Positions 33,412-42,298 are shown, numbered from the stretch's first letter. The stretch is DNA of 64,000 nt from Pseudoglutamicibacter cumminsii (GCF_003143995.1 NZ_QFWG01000002.1:62001-126000), one strand, 5' to 3'. The notes: generated by a model not told the origin, from the sequence alone. A program made the numbers and translations.

Positions 33412-33554
33412 GAAAGTAAGACTACTCACATTTAGGGGTATGTGTCACAGATCTCCCGCTGCACCGCGGCACATGAAACACTGGGATAAACACCCATATG
33501 CTTCGTGGCCGCGAATCCGCGCGCCCCGGTGCGAACCTCTACTAAAGGAGAACC

Positions 33555-34784
33555 ATGACTGAAGCGATGCTGGTCGGCGGTGTACGTACTCCAGTTGGAC
33601 GCTACGGAGGCGCACTGTCCTCTGTCCGTCCAGACGACCTGGCGGCCCTTGTCATCAAGGAAGCAATCGAACGTGCAGGCATCGACCCAGAAGTAGTCGA
33701 TGAAGTCATCCTCGGCAACGCTAACGGTGCAGGCGAAGAAAACCGCAACGTCGCACGCATGGCGTGGCTGCTCAACGGCTACCCAGACTCCGTGCCAGGC
33801 ATCACCGTCAATCGTCTGTGCGCATCGGGCATGTCCGCGATCGCGATGGCAACTCAGATGATCAAGGCCGGCGACGCCGAGATCGTGGTTGCCGGTGGCG
33901 TTGAGTCGATGTCCCGCGCGCCATGGGTCATGGAGAAGCCAGCCAAGGCATTCGCAAACCCAGGTAAGGTTCACGACACCTCGATCGGTTGGCGTTTCCC
34001 GAACCCTAAGTTCCTCTCCGGTGAGCTCTCCCGCGACGGCAAGTTCACCTACTCGATGCCAGAAACGGCGGAAGAAGTTGCACGTCAGTACAACATCTCC
34101 CGCGAAGACGCCGACGCTTTCGCGGCGTCCTCCCACGAAAAGGCCCTCGCCGCTATCGAAGCTGGCCGCTTCAAGGACGAGATCGTTCCGGTCTCCGTGT
34201 TTGACCGCAAGGGCAACGAAACCATCGTTGACACTGACGAGGGCCCACGCCCAGGCTCGACCCCAGAGGTTTTGGCCAAGTTGCGTCCAGTCGTCAAGGG
34301 CGGCGAAGTCGTGACCGCAGGTAACGCATCCTCCCTCAACGACGGTGCGTCCGCGATCATCGTGGCCTCGGAAGAAGCCGTCAAGAAGTACGGCCTCAAG
34401 GCACGCGCACGCGTTGTCTCCAACGCTGCTGCAGGTCTCGCCCCAGAAATCATGGGTATGGGTCCGGTCCCATCGACCCGCAAGGCGCTTGAGAAGGCCG
34501 GCCTCGACATCTCCGACATCAAGGCCGTAGAGATCAACGAAGCGTTCGCAAGCCAGTCGCTCGCTTCTGTCCGCGAGCTCGGACTCGACCCAGAGATCGT
34601 CAACCGCGACGGCGGCGCGATCGCGCTTGGCCACCCACTCGGCTCCTCGGGTGCGCGCATCGTCATCACCCTCCTGGGCCGCATGGACCGCGAACTCGGC
34701 GAAACCGAAGGCCGCAAGCTCGGCCTCGCGACCCTGTGCATCGGCGTAGGCCAGGGCCAGGCGATCATCGTGGAGGCCGTCTAA
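33555..34784 (+). CDS. paaJ: acetyl-CoA acyltransferase / beta-ketoadipyl-CoA thiolase
   Basis: 409 residues, thiolase family. Nucleophile loop NRLCASGMSAIAMA (Cys), VEINEAFASQSLA with the catalytic His-Asn region, GGAIALGHPLGSSGARI with the second His, and the C-terminal LCIGVGQGQAIIVE with the second Cys. In this context it should cleave 3-oxoadipyl-CoA and 3-oxo-5,6-dehydrosuberyl-CoA. AAAGGAG precedes the ATG. First gene of paaJ-paaF-paaH (3-bp and 14-bp gaps). No PaaR-like palindrome is visible in its upstream region. Confidence 0.9.
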   Translation: MTEAMLVGGVRTPVGRYGGALSSVRPDDLAALVIKEAIERAGIDPEVVDEVILGNANGAGEENRNVARMAWLLNGYPDSVPGITVNRLCASGMSAIAMATQMIKAGDAEIVVAGGVESMSRAPWVMEKPAKAFANPGKVHDTSIGWRFPNPKFLSGELSRDGKFTYSMPETAEEVARQYNISREDADAFAASSHEKALAAIEAGRFKDEIVPVSVFDRKGNETIVDTDEGPRPGSTPEVLAKLRPVVKGGEVVTAGNASSLNDGASAIIVASEEAVKKYGLKARARVVSNAAAGLAPEIMGMGPVPSTRKALEKAGLDISDIKAVEINEAFASQSLASVRELGLDPEIVNRDGGAIALGHPLGSSGARIVITLLGRMDRELGETEGRKLGLATLCIGVGQGQAIIVEAV

Positions 34785-34787
34785 ACC

Positions 34788-35570
34788 ATGGCCTTCGACG
34801 CATCGGGCTTCACAGCCCTTGAGATCACCGAAAGCGAAGACCGCGTCGTAGCACGCATGAACCGCCCAGAGGTTCTCAACGCGATCGACCAAACCATGGT
34901 CGACGAGTTCCACGCCCTGTGCGGATACCTCGAGAGCACCCCGAAGATCCTCATCATCACCGGTGTTGAGGCGAACGAGGAAGCCGGCCAGCGGGGCATC
35001 TTCGCATCCGGGGCCGACATCGCGCAGTTGCGCGAACGACGCCGCGAAGACGCGCTCGCGGGCATCAACTCGCAGATCTTCTCGCGTATCCACCGCCTCC
35101 CGATGCCGGTCATCGCGGCGATCGATGGCTTCGCCCTCGGCGGCGGCGCCGAACTCGCCTACGCGGCCGACTTCCGCATCGCGACCCCTAAGGTCAAGAT
35201 GGGGCAGCCTGAAACCAACCTCGGCATCTCGGCTGCGGCGGGTGCCCTGTGGCGCCTCAAGGAGCTCGTGGGTGAACCAACCGCGCTCGAGCTGATCCTC
35301 GCGGGCCGCATCCTCAACGCTGAGGAAGCCCTCGAACTCAAGCTCGTGACGGAACTGCACGAACCATCCGAGCTCATGGCGGGCGCCCACGCGCTCGCCG
35401 ACCGCATCGGCAAGCAAGACCCGCTCGCGGTTCGGATCTCCAAGCGTGTGTTCTCGATGCCGCGTGACGCACACCCGGCCGTCGACGAGCTCGCGCAGGC
35501 GATCCTGTTCGAGTCACAGGTGAAATTCGACCGCATGCAAGCGTTCCTTGATCGCAAGAAAAAGAAGTAG
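34788..35570 (+). CDS. paaF: enoyl-CoA hydratase (2,3-dehydroadipyl-CoA hydratase)
   Basis: 260 residues, crotonase fold. Oxyanion-hole segments IFASGADIAQL and AIDGFALGGGAELAYAADFRIAT; catalytic Glu in KMGQPETNLGI. Ends in a FDRMQAFLDRKKKK helix. Hydrates 2,3-dehydroadipyl-CoA in the lower phenylacetate pathway (inferred from neighbours). Starts 3 bp after paaJ. Confidence 0.87.
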   Translation: MAFDASGFTALEITESEDRVVARMNRPEVLNAIDQTMVDEFHALCGYLESTPKILIITGVEANEEAGQRGIFASGADIAQLRERRREDALAGINSQIFSRIHRLPMPVIAAIDGFALGGGAELAYAADFRIATPKVKMGQPETNLGISAAAGALWRLKELVGEPTALELILAGRILNAEEALELKLVTELHEPSELMAGAHALADRIGKQDPLAVRISKRVFSMPRDAHPAVDELAQAILFESQVKFDRMQAFLDRKKKK

Positions 35571-35584
35571 AGGTTGAAACGTAG

Positions 35585-36439
35585 ATGAGCGATTTTCCAG
35601 CAAAGGTTGGCGTGATCGGTGGCGGCCGCATGGGCGCCGGCATCGCGCACGGTTTCTTGACCTCGGGTAGCGAGGTCATCGTTATCGAAGCGAATGACGA
35701 TGCGGCCAAGGCGGCGACCGAGCGCGTCGCTACCTCGGTGCAGAAGTCGATCGACCGCGGCCTCGAGGGCAGTGTTGAGGACTGGATGGGCAAGTTCAGC
35801 GTCTCCACTGACAAGGCTGATCTTGCAGGCCGCGAGCTTGTGGTTGAGGCTGTTCCAGAGATCTGGGACCTCAAGGTCCAGACCCTCCAGGACGCTGAGA
35901 AGAACATGGACGAAACGGCCGTGTTGGCGTCGAACACGTCCTCGCTTTCGATCGATGGTCTCGCTAAGGAGCTGTCCCGCCCGGGCCGCTTCCTCGGCCT
36001 GCACTTCTTCAACCCGGTTCCAGCGTCCAAGCTGATCGAGGTCGTTGTTGGCCAGCAGACCGACGAAGAGCTCGTGGGTGCTGCGCGCGGCTGGACTGAG
36101 GGCCTCGGCAAGACCGCGGTCGTGGTCAAGGATGCCCCGGGCTTCGCTTCCTCGCGCCTCGGCGTCGCTTTGGCGCTCGAAGCGATGCGCATGGTTGAGG
36201 CCGGTGTGGCTTCCGCTGAGGACATCGACAACGCGATGGTGCTCGGCTACGGCCACGCATCCGGCCCGCTCAAGACGACCGACATCGTGGGTCTCGATGT
36301 GCGCCTTGGCATCGCCGAATACCTCGAAGAGACGCTGGGTGAGCGTTTCGCTCCGCCGCAGATCATGCGTGACATGGTTGAGCGCGGTGAGCTCGGCATG
36401 AAGTCCGGCAAGGGCTTCTACGACTGGAGCAAGAAGTAA
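35585..36439 (+). CDS. paaH: 3-hydroxyacyl-CoA dehydrogenase
   Basis: 284 residues. NAD-binding VGVIGGGRMGAGIAHGF at the N-terminus, then SNTSSLSIDGLA, GLHFFNPVPASKLIEVV (catalytic His) and DAPGFASSRLGVALALEAMR, ending in MKSGKGFYDWSKK. Oxidises 3-hydroxyadipyl-CoA. The short single-function length matches PaaH/HbdA enzymes. The last four codons with the stop are repeated twice more immediately downstream. Confidence 0.9.
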   Translation: MSDFPAKVGVIGGGRMGAGIAHGFLTSGSEVIVIEANDDAAKAATERVATSVQKSIDRGLEGSVEDWMGKFSVSTDKADLAGRELVVEAVPEIWDLKVQTLQDAEKNMDETAVLASNTSSLSIDGLAKELSRPGRFLGLHFFNPVPASKLIEVVVGQQTDEELVGAARGWTEGLGKTAVVVKDAPGFASSRLGVALALEAMRMVEAGVASAEDIDNAMVLGYGHASGPLKTTDIVGLDVRLGIAEYLEETLGERFAPPQIMRDMVERGELGMKSGKGFYDWSKK

Positions 36440-36469
36440 ACAGCAAGAAGTAAGCGGCAAGCGGTAAGC
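36428..36469 (+). repeat. three 14-bp tandem copies of the paaH stop region
   Basis: AGCAAGAAGTAAAC (36428-36441), AGCAAGAAGTAAGC (36442-36455) and GGCAAGCGGTAAGC (36456-36469). The first contains the C-terminal S-K-K and stop of paaH, and each later copy keeps a TAA. Confidence 0.9.
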
Positions 36470-36492
36470 ACCGCTTCTGACAGCTAACTGAC

Positions 36493-36535
36493 AACGATCC
36501 GGGTCCGGTACCAATCGGGCCCGCATCGTTGTTTT
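36493..36535 (+). terminator. terminator after paaH
   Basis: AACGATCCGGGTCCG (36493-36507) pairs with CGGGCCCGCATCGTT (36516-36530), with one C-C mismatch and one G-U. GTTTT follows. Confidence 0.8.
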
Positions 36536-36636
36536 ACGCCGTTATTGCACCGATAGTGCGCCGAGTTTGCGCCGGCAGAGAAGTTTCGCCTTTTTAGTGA
36601 TGTACGCCTCGCGCGCTGGTAGTCTGGTAAGGAAAA

Positions 36637-36652
36637 CTGACCGATCGTTCAG
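36637..36652. promoter_or_regulatory. PaaR operator upstream of paaZ
   Basis: CTGACCGATCGTTCAG is a near-perfect palindrome. Its complement, CTGAACGATCGGTCAG, matches the sites before paaA and paaI at 14-15 of 16 positions. It ends 20 bp before the paaZ ATG. Confidence 0.75.
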
Positions 36653-36672
36653 GAAAGGGATGTTGCATCCTT

Positions 36673-38796
36673 ATGAGCACTTCCACGGTGACCGACGTTC
36701 TGCCAAGTTACGCGTGCGACGAATGGTGGACCCCGGCTGGCGACGCCAAGGGAACCCCGGTATACGATGCATCGACCGGTGAGGTCATTGGCTCCGTTTC
36801 CGCTGAGGGCCTCGACCTTGACGCCATGATCAACCATGCCCGCACTGTGGGGCAGAAGAACCTCTCCGAGCTGACGCTGCACGAACGTGCACTGATTTTG
36901 AAGCAGCTCGCCCAGTACCTCCAGGCCAACCGTGAAGAAATGGATCGCCTGAACCTCACGACGGGTGCTACCGCTCGTGACGGCATGATCGATATCGACG
37001 GCGGTATCGGCACGCTCTACACGTTCTCTTCGAAGGGCCGCCGTGAGCTGCCAAACTCGAACGTGATCGAAGAGGGCCCAGTCGAGGTTCTCTCGCGTGA
37101 CGGCTCGTTCCTCGGTACGCACATCATGCAGGCTCTGCCGGGTGTGGTTGTGCAGATCAACGCGTTCAACTTCCCGGTGTGGGGCTTCCTCGAGAAGTTC
37201 GCGCCGGCGTTCGTTGCGGGCATGCCGACCATCGTTAAGCCAGCAACCCCATCGGCTCAGCTGACCGTTGAGGTCGTGCGCCAGATGACCAACTCGGGCC
37301 TGCTCCCGAAGGGTTCGCTGCAGCTCATCACGGGTTCGGCGCGCACCGTGATCGATCACCTCGACTACCGCGACATCGTCGCGTTCACGGGTTCCGCAAG
37401 CACGGCTCACGCGCTGCGCGAGCACCCGAACGTGACCCGCGGCGGTGTCCGCTTCACCGCGGAAACCGACTCGCTCAACGCCGCGATCCTCGGCGCAGAC
37501 GCAGCCGAGGGCTCCCCAGAGTTCGAGGCGTTCGTCAAGGCTGTTGCGGTTGAGATGACCGCTAAGGCTGGCCAGAAGTGCACCGCGGTTCGCCGCATCT
37601 TCGTTCCGAAAGGCCTCAAGGGCGCTGTTGTGAAGGCGCTCGGTGCCGAGCTGGATAAGCGCGGCAAGGTCGGTGACCCACGCGTTGAGGAAACCCGCAT
37701 GGGTGCGCTGGTTTCGATGGATCAGCTCAAGGACGTGCGCGGCGCGGTCCAGAAGCTCGTCGACGCCGGCGCTAAGGTCGCTTACGGTACGCCGGAAAGC
37801 GCTGACGATGCGTTGGTTGCCGAAGGCGGCAAGGTTGAGGACGGCGCGTTCATGTCGCCAGTCATCCTCGATTTCGAGGACGCCGAGACCCCTGAGCTCC
37901 ACTCGGTTGAGGCTTTCGGCCCGGTTTCTTCGATCGCAGAGTACGAGGACACCGCGTCCGCTGTGCGCCTGGCCGCTATGGGCGAGGGCTCCCTGGTTGC
38001 GACCGTGTGCTCGAACGACCCAGAGGTCGTGGCGGAAGTTTCTAAGGGCATCGCGGGCCACCACGGCCGCGTGCACGTGCTGAACCGCGACACCATGAAG
38101 ACCTCGACCGGCCACGGCTCCCCGGTTCCACACCTGATCCACGGTGGTCCAGGCCGCGCCGGTGGCGGCGAGGAGCTCGGTGGCGTTCGCGCTATCAAGC
38201 ACCACATGTCCCGCACCGCACTGCAGGGCTCCCCAGACATGCTGACCGCCGTGACCGGCGTGTGGCACACGGGCGCCGAGCAGCGCCTCGCTGGCGACCC
38301 AGAGTTCGGTGGCTCGGATAAGTACCGCCACCCATTCCGCATCCCGCTCAACGAGCTGCGTGTGGGCGACGGCTTCGCGTCCGGCCTGCGCAAGGCTACC
38401 CGCCAGGAGATCACCGACTTCGCTAACACGACCGGTGACACCTTCTACGCACACACCAACGACGAGGCCGCGGAGGCTAACCCGTTCTTCCCAGGCATCG
38501 TCGCCCACGGATACCTGCTGGTTTCCTGGGCTGCTGGCCTGTTCGTGGAGCCAAAGCCGGGCCCAGTCTTGGCGAACTACGGCCTCGAGAACCTGCGCTT
38601 CATCACCCCAGTGGGCATCGATGACTCGGTTCGCGTGACCCTGACCGCTAAGCGCATCACCCCACGCGTGACCGACGAATACGGCGAGGTCGCCTGGGAT
38701 GCCGTGCTCCACAACCAGAACGGCGAGATCGTAGCAACCTACGACGTGCTGACCCTGGTTGAAAAGGAAAACACGACCTACAAAGACTGGAAGTAA
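36673..38796 (+). CDS. paaZ: bifunctional oxepin-CoA hydrolase / 3-oxo-5,6-dehydrosuberyl-CoA semialdehyde dehydrogenase
   Basis: 707 residues. The N-terminal about 520 residues are an aldehyde dehydrogenase with catalytic Cys303 in AGQKCTAVRR and Glu264 in FTAETDSLN. The C-terminal about 165 residues are a MaoC-type enoyl-CoA hydratase carrying Asp589 and His594 in GDTFYAHTND, the same five-residue spacing as in E. coli PaaZ. It opens the oxepin ring and oxidises the resulting aldehyde. Both active sites look intact. Transcribed alone, between two terminators, under a PaaR-type site. Confidence 0.96.
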   Translation: MSTSTVTDVLPSYACDEWWTPAGDAKGTPVYDASTGEVIGSVSAEGLDLDAMINHARTVGQKNLSELTLHERALILKQLAQYLQANREEMDRLNLTTGATARDGMIDIDGGIGTLYTFSSKGRRELPNSNVIEEGPVEVLSRDGSFLGTHIMQALPGVVVQINAFNFPVWGFLEKFAPAFVAGMPTIVKPATPSAQLTVEVVRQMTNSGLLPKGSLQLITGSARTVIDHLDYRDIVAFTGSASTAHALREHPNVTRGGVRFTAETDSLNAAILGADAAEGSPEFEAFVKAVAVEMTAKAGQKCTAVRRIFVPKGLKGAVVKALGAELDKRGKVGDPRVEETRMGALVSMDQLKDVRGAVQKLVDAGAKVAYGTPESADDALVAEGGKVEDGAFMSPVILDFEDAETPELHSVEAFGPVSSIAEYEDTASAVRLAAMGEGSLVATVCSNDPEVVAEVSKGIAGHHGRVHVLNRDTMKTSTGHGSPVPHLIHGGPGRAGGGEELGGVRAIKHHMSRTALQGSPDMLTAVTGVWHTGAEQRLAGDPEFGGSDKYRHPFRIPLNELRVGDGFASGLRKATRQEITDFANTTGDTFYAHTNDEAAEANPFFPGIVAHGYLLVSWAAGLFVEPKPGPVLANYGLENLRFITPVGIDDSVRVTLTAKRITPRVTDEYGEVAWDAVLHNQNGEIVATYDVLTLVEKENTTYKDWK

Positions 38797-38806
38797 TCTT
38801 CCATAG

Positions 38807-38858
38807 AAACGTGTGAGGGGCGTGCCAGCTACATAGCTGGCACGCCCCTCACACGTTT
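38807..38858. terminator. very long perfect hairpin after paaZ
   Basis: Arms 38807-38830 and 38835-38858 are perfect complements (24 bp, plus one A-T pair at the loop), beginning AAACGTGTGAGG. T-rich on the exit side and A-rich on entry, so bidirectional. Confidence 0.9.
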
Positions 38859-38877
38859 AAGCCTTCGCGGATTAAAT

Positions 38878-38915
38878 ACGTGGGCCGGCCACCAGCAACG
38901 GTGGCCGGCCCACGT
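38878..38915 (-). terminator. terminator of the TPP-enzyme gene
   Basis: Perfect 16-bp arms 38878-38893 and 38900-38915 (ACGTGGGCCGGCCACC and complement). On the minus strand the exit is followed by TATTTAAT. Confidence 0.85.
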
Positions 38916-38935
38916 CGTCAGCGTCGCTTAATAAG

Positions 38936-38981
38936 CGCGACGGCTCCGCCGCTTAATATGCCGCGACGGCTCCGCCGCTTA
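38936..38981 (-). repeat. 26-bp duplication at the stop codon of the TPP-enzyme gene
   Basis: A 20-bp identical block (CGCGACGGCTCCGCCGCTTA on the plus strand) occurs at 38936-38955 and 38962-38981. The second copy includes the stop codon of the minus-strand gene. A shorter third echo (TTATTAAGCG on the minus strand) lies further out. Read on the minus strand, the copies carry TAC-TAA and TAT-TAA, again a synonymous difference before the stop. Confidence 0.88.
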
Positions 38982-40625
38982 GTAAGCCTTGTGGCGCTGT
39001 GGGACCTTGAGGTGGATCAGCGCGAACTGTCCGCCTTCAACGGTCTCTACGGCGCCTTTGACGGCTTCTGGAAGCTGGTCGTTGGTTTCGACGAGGAAGC
39101 CCTTGCCGCCGAACGCGTCCGCCATCTTCGCGAAGTTCGGGTTCTTGAGCTGGGTTCCGGAGACGCGCTCTGGGTATTGGCGTTCCTGGTGGGTGCGGAT
39201 GGTGCCGTATTCAGCGTTGTCCATCACGACCACGAGGATCGCGGCGTCGTACTGGGCTGCGGTTGCGAGCTCTTGGCCGTTCATGAGGAACTCGCCGTCG
39301 CCTGCGATGGTCACGACGAAGCGTTCTGGCTTGTCGAGCTTCGCGGCCACAGCGGATGGGATCGAGTAACCCATCGAGCCGTTACGTGCGGAGATCATCG
39401 CGGTGTAGAACTCGGTAGGGAAGTAGCGGTGCGCCCAGTTGGTGTGCTCGCCGGCGCCGAGGGTCACCATCGAGTTCTCCGGCAGGGCAGGTACGAGGTG
39501 CGCCATGAGGGCGTCCATCGTTGCCTGCTCGTTGCGGGTCGAGGCTCCAGGCAGGGTAGCGAACTTCTCTTGCTCGCCGCGCATGCGCTCGGTGAAGGCC
39601 TTCCACTCTGGCTTGACGTCGAGGTCCATGCGGACGAGGTCGCGCACGAACGTGTCTGGCTTCGCGACGATCTGGTGGGTCACTGGGCCGGAGCGGCCGC
39701 GCAGTGATGGGTCGATCGAGACGATGAAGTTCTTCTGTTCCCAGTTCTGCCGGATGTTGAAGCCGTCGGTGATGACGTCGCCCGGCACGGTTCCGACGAA
39801 CACGAGCAGGTCGGTCTCTTCGAGGAGGTCATAGGTTGGGCGTGGGCGGCCGTAACCGATCGGTCCAACGTAGGACGGGGAAGAGAACGGTACGAGGCCC
39901 TCACAGCGCCATTCAGCGGCGGCCGCGAGCTGGTGGTCTTCGAGCCACGCGGTGAAGGCCTTGGCGCCTTCGTCGGTCCAGTCGTTGCCGCCGAACACGA
40001 ACAGTGGCTTCTCAGACTCGAGCAGCGCGGACTTGAGCGCCTTCCAGTCTTCAACGGTCATGCCGCCGGTCGCTACCGGGATTGGCGGGTGAACTGGAAC
40101 GGTGACCTTTTCGCGGATCACGTCTTCCGGAAGGCCGACGACGACGGGGCCAGGTCGGCCTGAAACCGCGGCGAACATGGCCTCGGCTACGATCTCGGAT
40201 GCGCGCTCTGGGTGGTCGAGGACCATGACGCGCTTGGCGCCGGTGCCGAACCACGCTTTAGGGTCGAATTCCTGGAACGCTTCGCGGTCGCGGTGCTGGA
40301 ACGGGATCAAACCGACGAACAGCACGAGCGGCGTCGAGTCCTGCCATGCGGTGTGCAGGCCGACGTGGGCGTTAGCGGCACCTGGGCCGCGCGTCACCAT
40401 CGCTACGCCAGGAACGTCGTTCAGCTTGCCTTCGGCTTCAGCCATGTAGGTTGCGCCGCCTTCGTGGCGGCACACGATGCTTTCGATGCCGGAGTTGTAG
40501 AGGCCATCGAGCACGTCGAGGTAGCTTTCACCCGGGACCACGTAGGTGCGCTTGACGCCGTGGGCCTTGAGTGATTCAACAATGAGGTGGCCAGCAGATT
40601 GTTCGACTGCCTGCGGCTTAGACAT
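38979..40625 (-). CDS. thiamine diphosphate-dependent enzyme (acetolactate synthase-like)
   Basis: 548 residues in the three-domain ThDP layout. PYR domain with the catalytic Glu in VCRHEGGATYMAEAEG; central domain; PP domain with the ThDP/Mg motif AGDGEFLMNGQELATAA...VVMDN (GDG-x-NN type, with a D in place of the first N). The family includes acetolactate synthase, oxalyl-CoA and benzoylformate decarboxylases; the exact reaction is not determinable. It sits between paaZ and paaR, so a role with aromatic 2-oxo acids feeding phenylacetate is conceivable but unproven. Confidence 0.82.
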   Translation of the reverse strand: MSKPQAVEQSAGHLIVESLKAHGVKRTYVVPGESYLDVLDGLYNSGIESIVCRHEGGATYMAEAEGKLNDVPGVAMVTRGPGAANAHVGLHTAWQDSTPLVLFVGLIPFQHRDREAFQEFDPKAWFGTGAKRVMVLDHPERASEIVAEAMFAAVSGRPGPVVVGLPEDVIREKVTVPVHPPIPVATGGMTVEDWKALKSALLESEKPLFVFGGNDWTDEGAKAFTAWLEDHQLAAAAEWRCEGLVPFSSPSYVGPIGYGRPRPTYDLLEETDLLVFVGTVPGDVITDGFNIRQNWEQKNFIVSIDPSLRGRSGPVTHQIVAKPDTFVRDLVRMDLDVKPEWKAFTERMRGEQEKFATLPGASTRNEQATMDALMAHLVPALPENSMVTLGAGEHTNWAHRYFPTEFYTAMISARNGSMGYSIPSAVAAKLDKPERFVVTIAGDGEFLMNGQELATAAQYDAAILVVVMDNAEYGTIRTHQERQYPERVSGTQLKNPNFAKMADAFGGKGFLVETNDQLPEAVKGAVETVEGGQFALIHLKVPQRHKAY

Positions 40626-40811
40626 AGAGACCTCCCACTAGGTGTGACTGCCACCGGCCCACTTGGCTCAGGTGGTTCTTGCGTTACAGACACTTTTGCA
40701 GGTTTTGGCGCAAAAAGCTGAAATCGTGTCTAGTGTGACGAGGTTTAACTTGTAGAGATTTCTAATGAAGACATAAATGTTGCCAACAGGTCAGGATGTG
40801 AGAGCCGGGCT

Positions 40812-41522
40812 TTAGAACTCGTCCTCGTCGTCTTCTACCTGCGGGAGCGGCTCCGGGGTGGGGCGGAACCACATGAGCCACGCATAGATCGCGCTGATGG
40901 TCAGCAGGATCATGCCGAACAGCTGCGCGAGCAGAGGCTGCGGACCGCCGGTCAGGCGAGGCAACAGCGCGGAAGCCACTGTCATGCCGATGCCGCCGAT
41001 CGCGATGAGCGACCACGCCCATCGCGAGCCGAAACCGACACCCAGCAGGCCAGCCATGATGAGCGCGTTGAGGGCGAAGTTGAGCCATGCGATGTGCATG
41101 ATCTCAGAGAAGATCAGATCCGGATGTGCGAGGTCAGGGCCGAACTGGAGCAGGGCCGCAACACCCGTGTAGACGAGCAGCATGATCGCGCCCATGATCG
41201 AGAAGTTCGCGACAGGCACGGCTCGCGTGAACTTACCAGCGAGCGGATGCTTGCTCCACAACGCGAGACCCACTGCGCCGACCGCGAAGAGCGGCAGCGC
41301 GCCAAGCAACAGCATCCAGTTGGCGCTGCCCGGGTAGAGGGCCACGGCGATGAACCCGAAGAATGTTCCGAGCATGCTGAACCACCAACCGAGTTCGTTG
41401 CGGTGGGCGAGCAAAAGGTTGCCGATCGCCACGAACAGCAAGAAGCCGATGTTCAGCAGGGTTAGGTTGGAGGCCGCGCTACCTGCGGGTGCGCCGGAAA
41501 GCTCAGAAATCAGTTGATCCAC
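40812..41522 (-). CDS. multi-pass membrane protein, function unknown
   Basis: 236 residues with six to seven hydrophobic segments (LLNIGFLLFVAIGNLLLA, WFSMLGTFFGFIAVALYPG, WMLLLGALPLFAVGAVGLALW, FSIMGAIMLLVYTGVAALLQF, IAWLNFALNALIMAGLLGVGF, WAWSLIAIGGIGMTVASALLP, LFGMILLTISAIYAWLMWF) and an acidic C-terminus (VEDDEDEF). Family not recognised. Same strand as, and 187 bp upstream of, the TPP-enzyme gene; a substrate transporter for it is one possibility. Confidence 0.65.
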   Translation of the reverse strand: MDQLISELSGAPAGSAASNLTLLNIGFLLFVAIGNLLLAHRNELGWWFSMLGTFFGFIAVALYPGSANWMLLLGALPLFAVGAVGLALWSKHPLAGKFTRAVPVANFSIMGAIMLLVYTGVAALLQFGPDLAHPDLIFSEIMHIAWLNFALNALIMAGLLGVGFGSRWAWSLIAIGGIGMTVASALLPRLTGGPQPLLAQLFGMILLTISAIYAWLMWFRPTPEPLPQVEDDEDEF

Positions 41523-41576
41523 GAGGGTCCATTCTATCTGGGGGCTGTGTCGGGCTATGTAGGGCTAGCGGCGGGG

Positions 41577-42218
41577 TTAGCGCGAGGTTTCGAGGCCTTC
41601 GAAGAGGAGCGAGAGAACGCCGCGTTTGGCGCTCTCGGTCGACATCGAATCGTCCACGCGAAGCCACTCAACGAGGGAGTTGATGGTACCGAACATGTAG
41701 CGGGCTACGTTGCCGGGGTTGAGGTCGCCGCGGATGCTGCCTTCTTCGATCGCTTGTTCGACGATGCTCGCGGTGAGCCGGTCGAGTTTGCGTCGGCGCT
41801 GCATCGCCGCGACTTCGACCTCCGAGTTGCCACGCAGCCGCAGCAACAACAGGACGTAGGGGCGGCGTTCCACGAGCACTTCGATGGTTTCCGACATGAG
41901 CGCGCGCAGTGTCGCCAGTGCCGTGGGCTCAGGGTTGGCGATGTGGTAGCGGAACGCTTCTTCGAGCGGGTCGAGCGCGGCGTCGAGGGCTTGGCGCAGG
42001 ATGTCGAGTTTGGACGGCACGTGGTGGTAGATCGCGGACTTAGAGATGCCGAGCCGTTCGGCGAGCATCCCCATGCTCGTGGCGTCGTAGCCGTGCTTGG
42101 TGAACATGTCCACGCAGATGCTGAGCACGGTCGCGGTGTTGTAGCCGGGGCGTCCGCGGCGCGCGCCAGTGGTCCCGCTCGCTTCGGAGCGCGGGTTGGT
42201 GGCGGGTGTGCTCGTCAT
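41577..42218 (-). CDS. paaR: TetR family regulator, probable PaaR
   Basis: 213 residues. After a disordered 25-residue lead comes a TetR N-terminal domain: VLSICVDMFTKHGYDATSMGMLAERLGISKSAIYHHVPSKLDIL. The C-terminal ligand domain is helical. It lies directly downstream of paaK on the same strand. Three palindromes of the type CTGAACGAnCGGTCnG occur only before paa operons in this window, so I infer that this protein represses them and is released by phenylacetyl-CoA, as described for actinobacterial PaaR. Confidence 0.85.
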   Translation of the reverse strand: MTSTPATNPRSEASGTTGARRGRPGYNTATVLSICVDMFTKHGYDATSMGMLAERLGISKSAIYHHVPSKLDILRQALDAALDPLEEAFRYHIANPEPTALATLRALMSETIEVLVERRPYVLLLLRLRGNSEVEVAAMQRRRKLDRLTASIVEQAIEEGSIRGDLNPGNVARYMFGTINSLVEWLRVDDSMSTESAKRGVLSLLFEGLETSR

Positions 42219-42298
42219 GTGTGCCGTCCTTGGTATGCAGAATGCTCGATTCTAGCGCAGTCCTGGAGTTGGGGTTTATTAACGTTTCGGGTTTAAGC

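Noticed and set aside
33432-35474. 680-codon open frame antisense to paaJ/paaF
   Set aside because: Both plus-strand genes have intact catalytic motifs; the antisense product is compositionally biased and crosses gene boundaries.
36649-38712. 687-codon open frame antisense to paaZ
   Set aside because: Shadow of paaZ, whose two active sites are clear on the plus strand.
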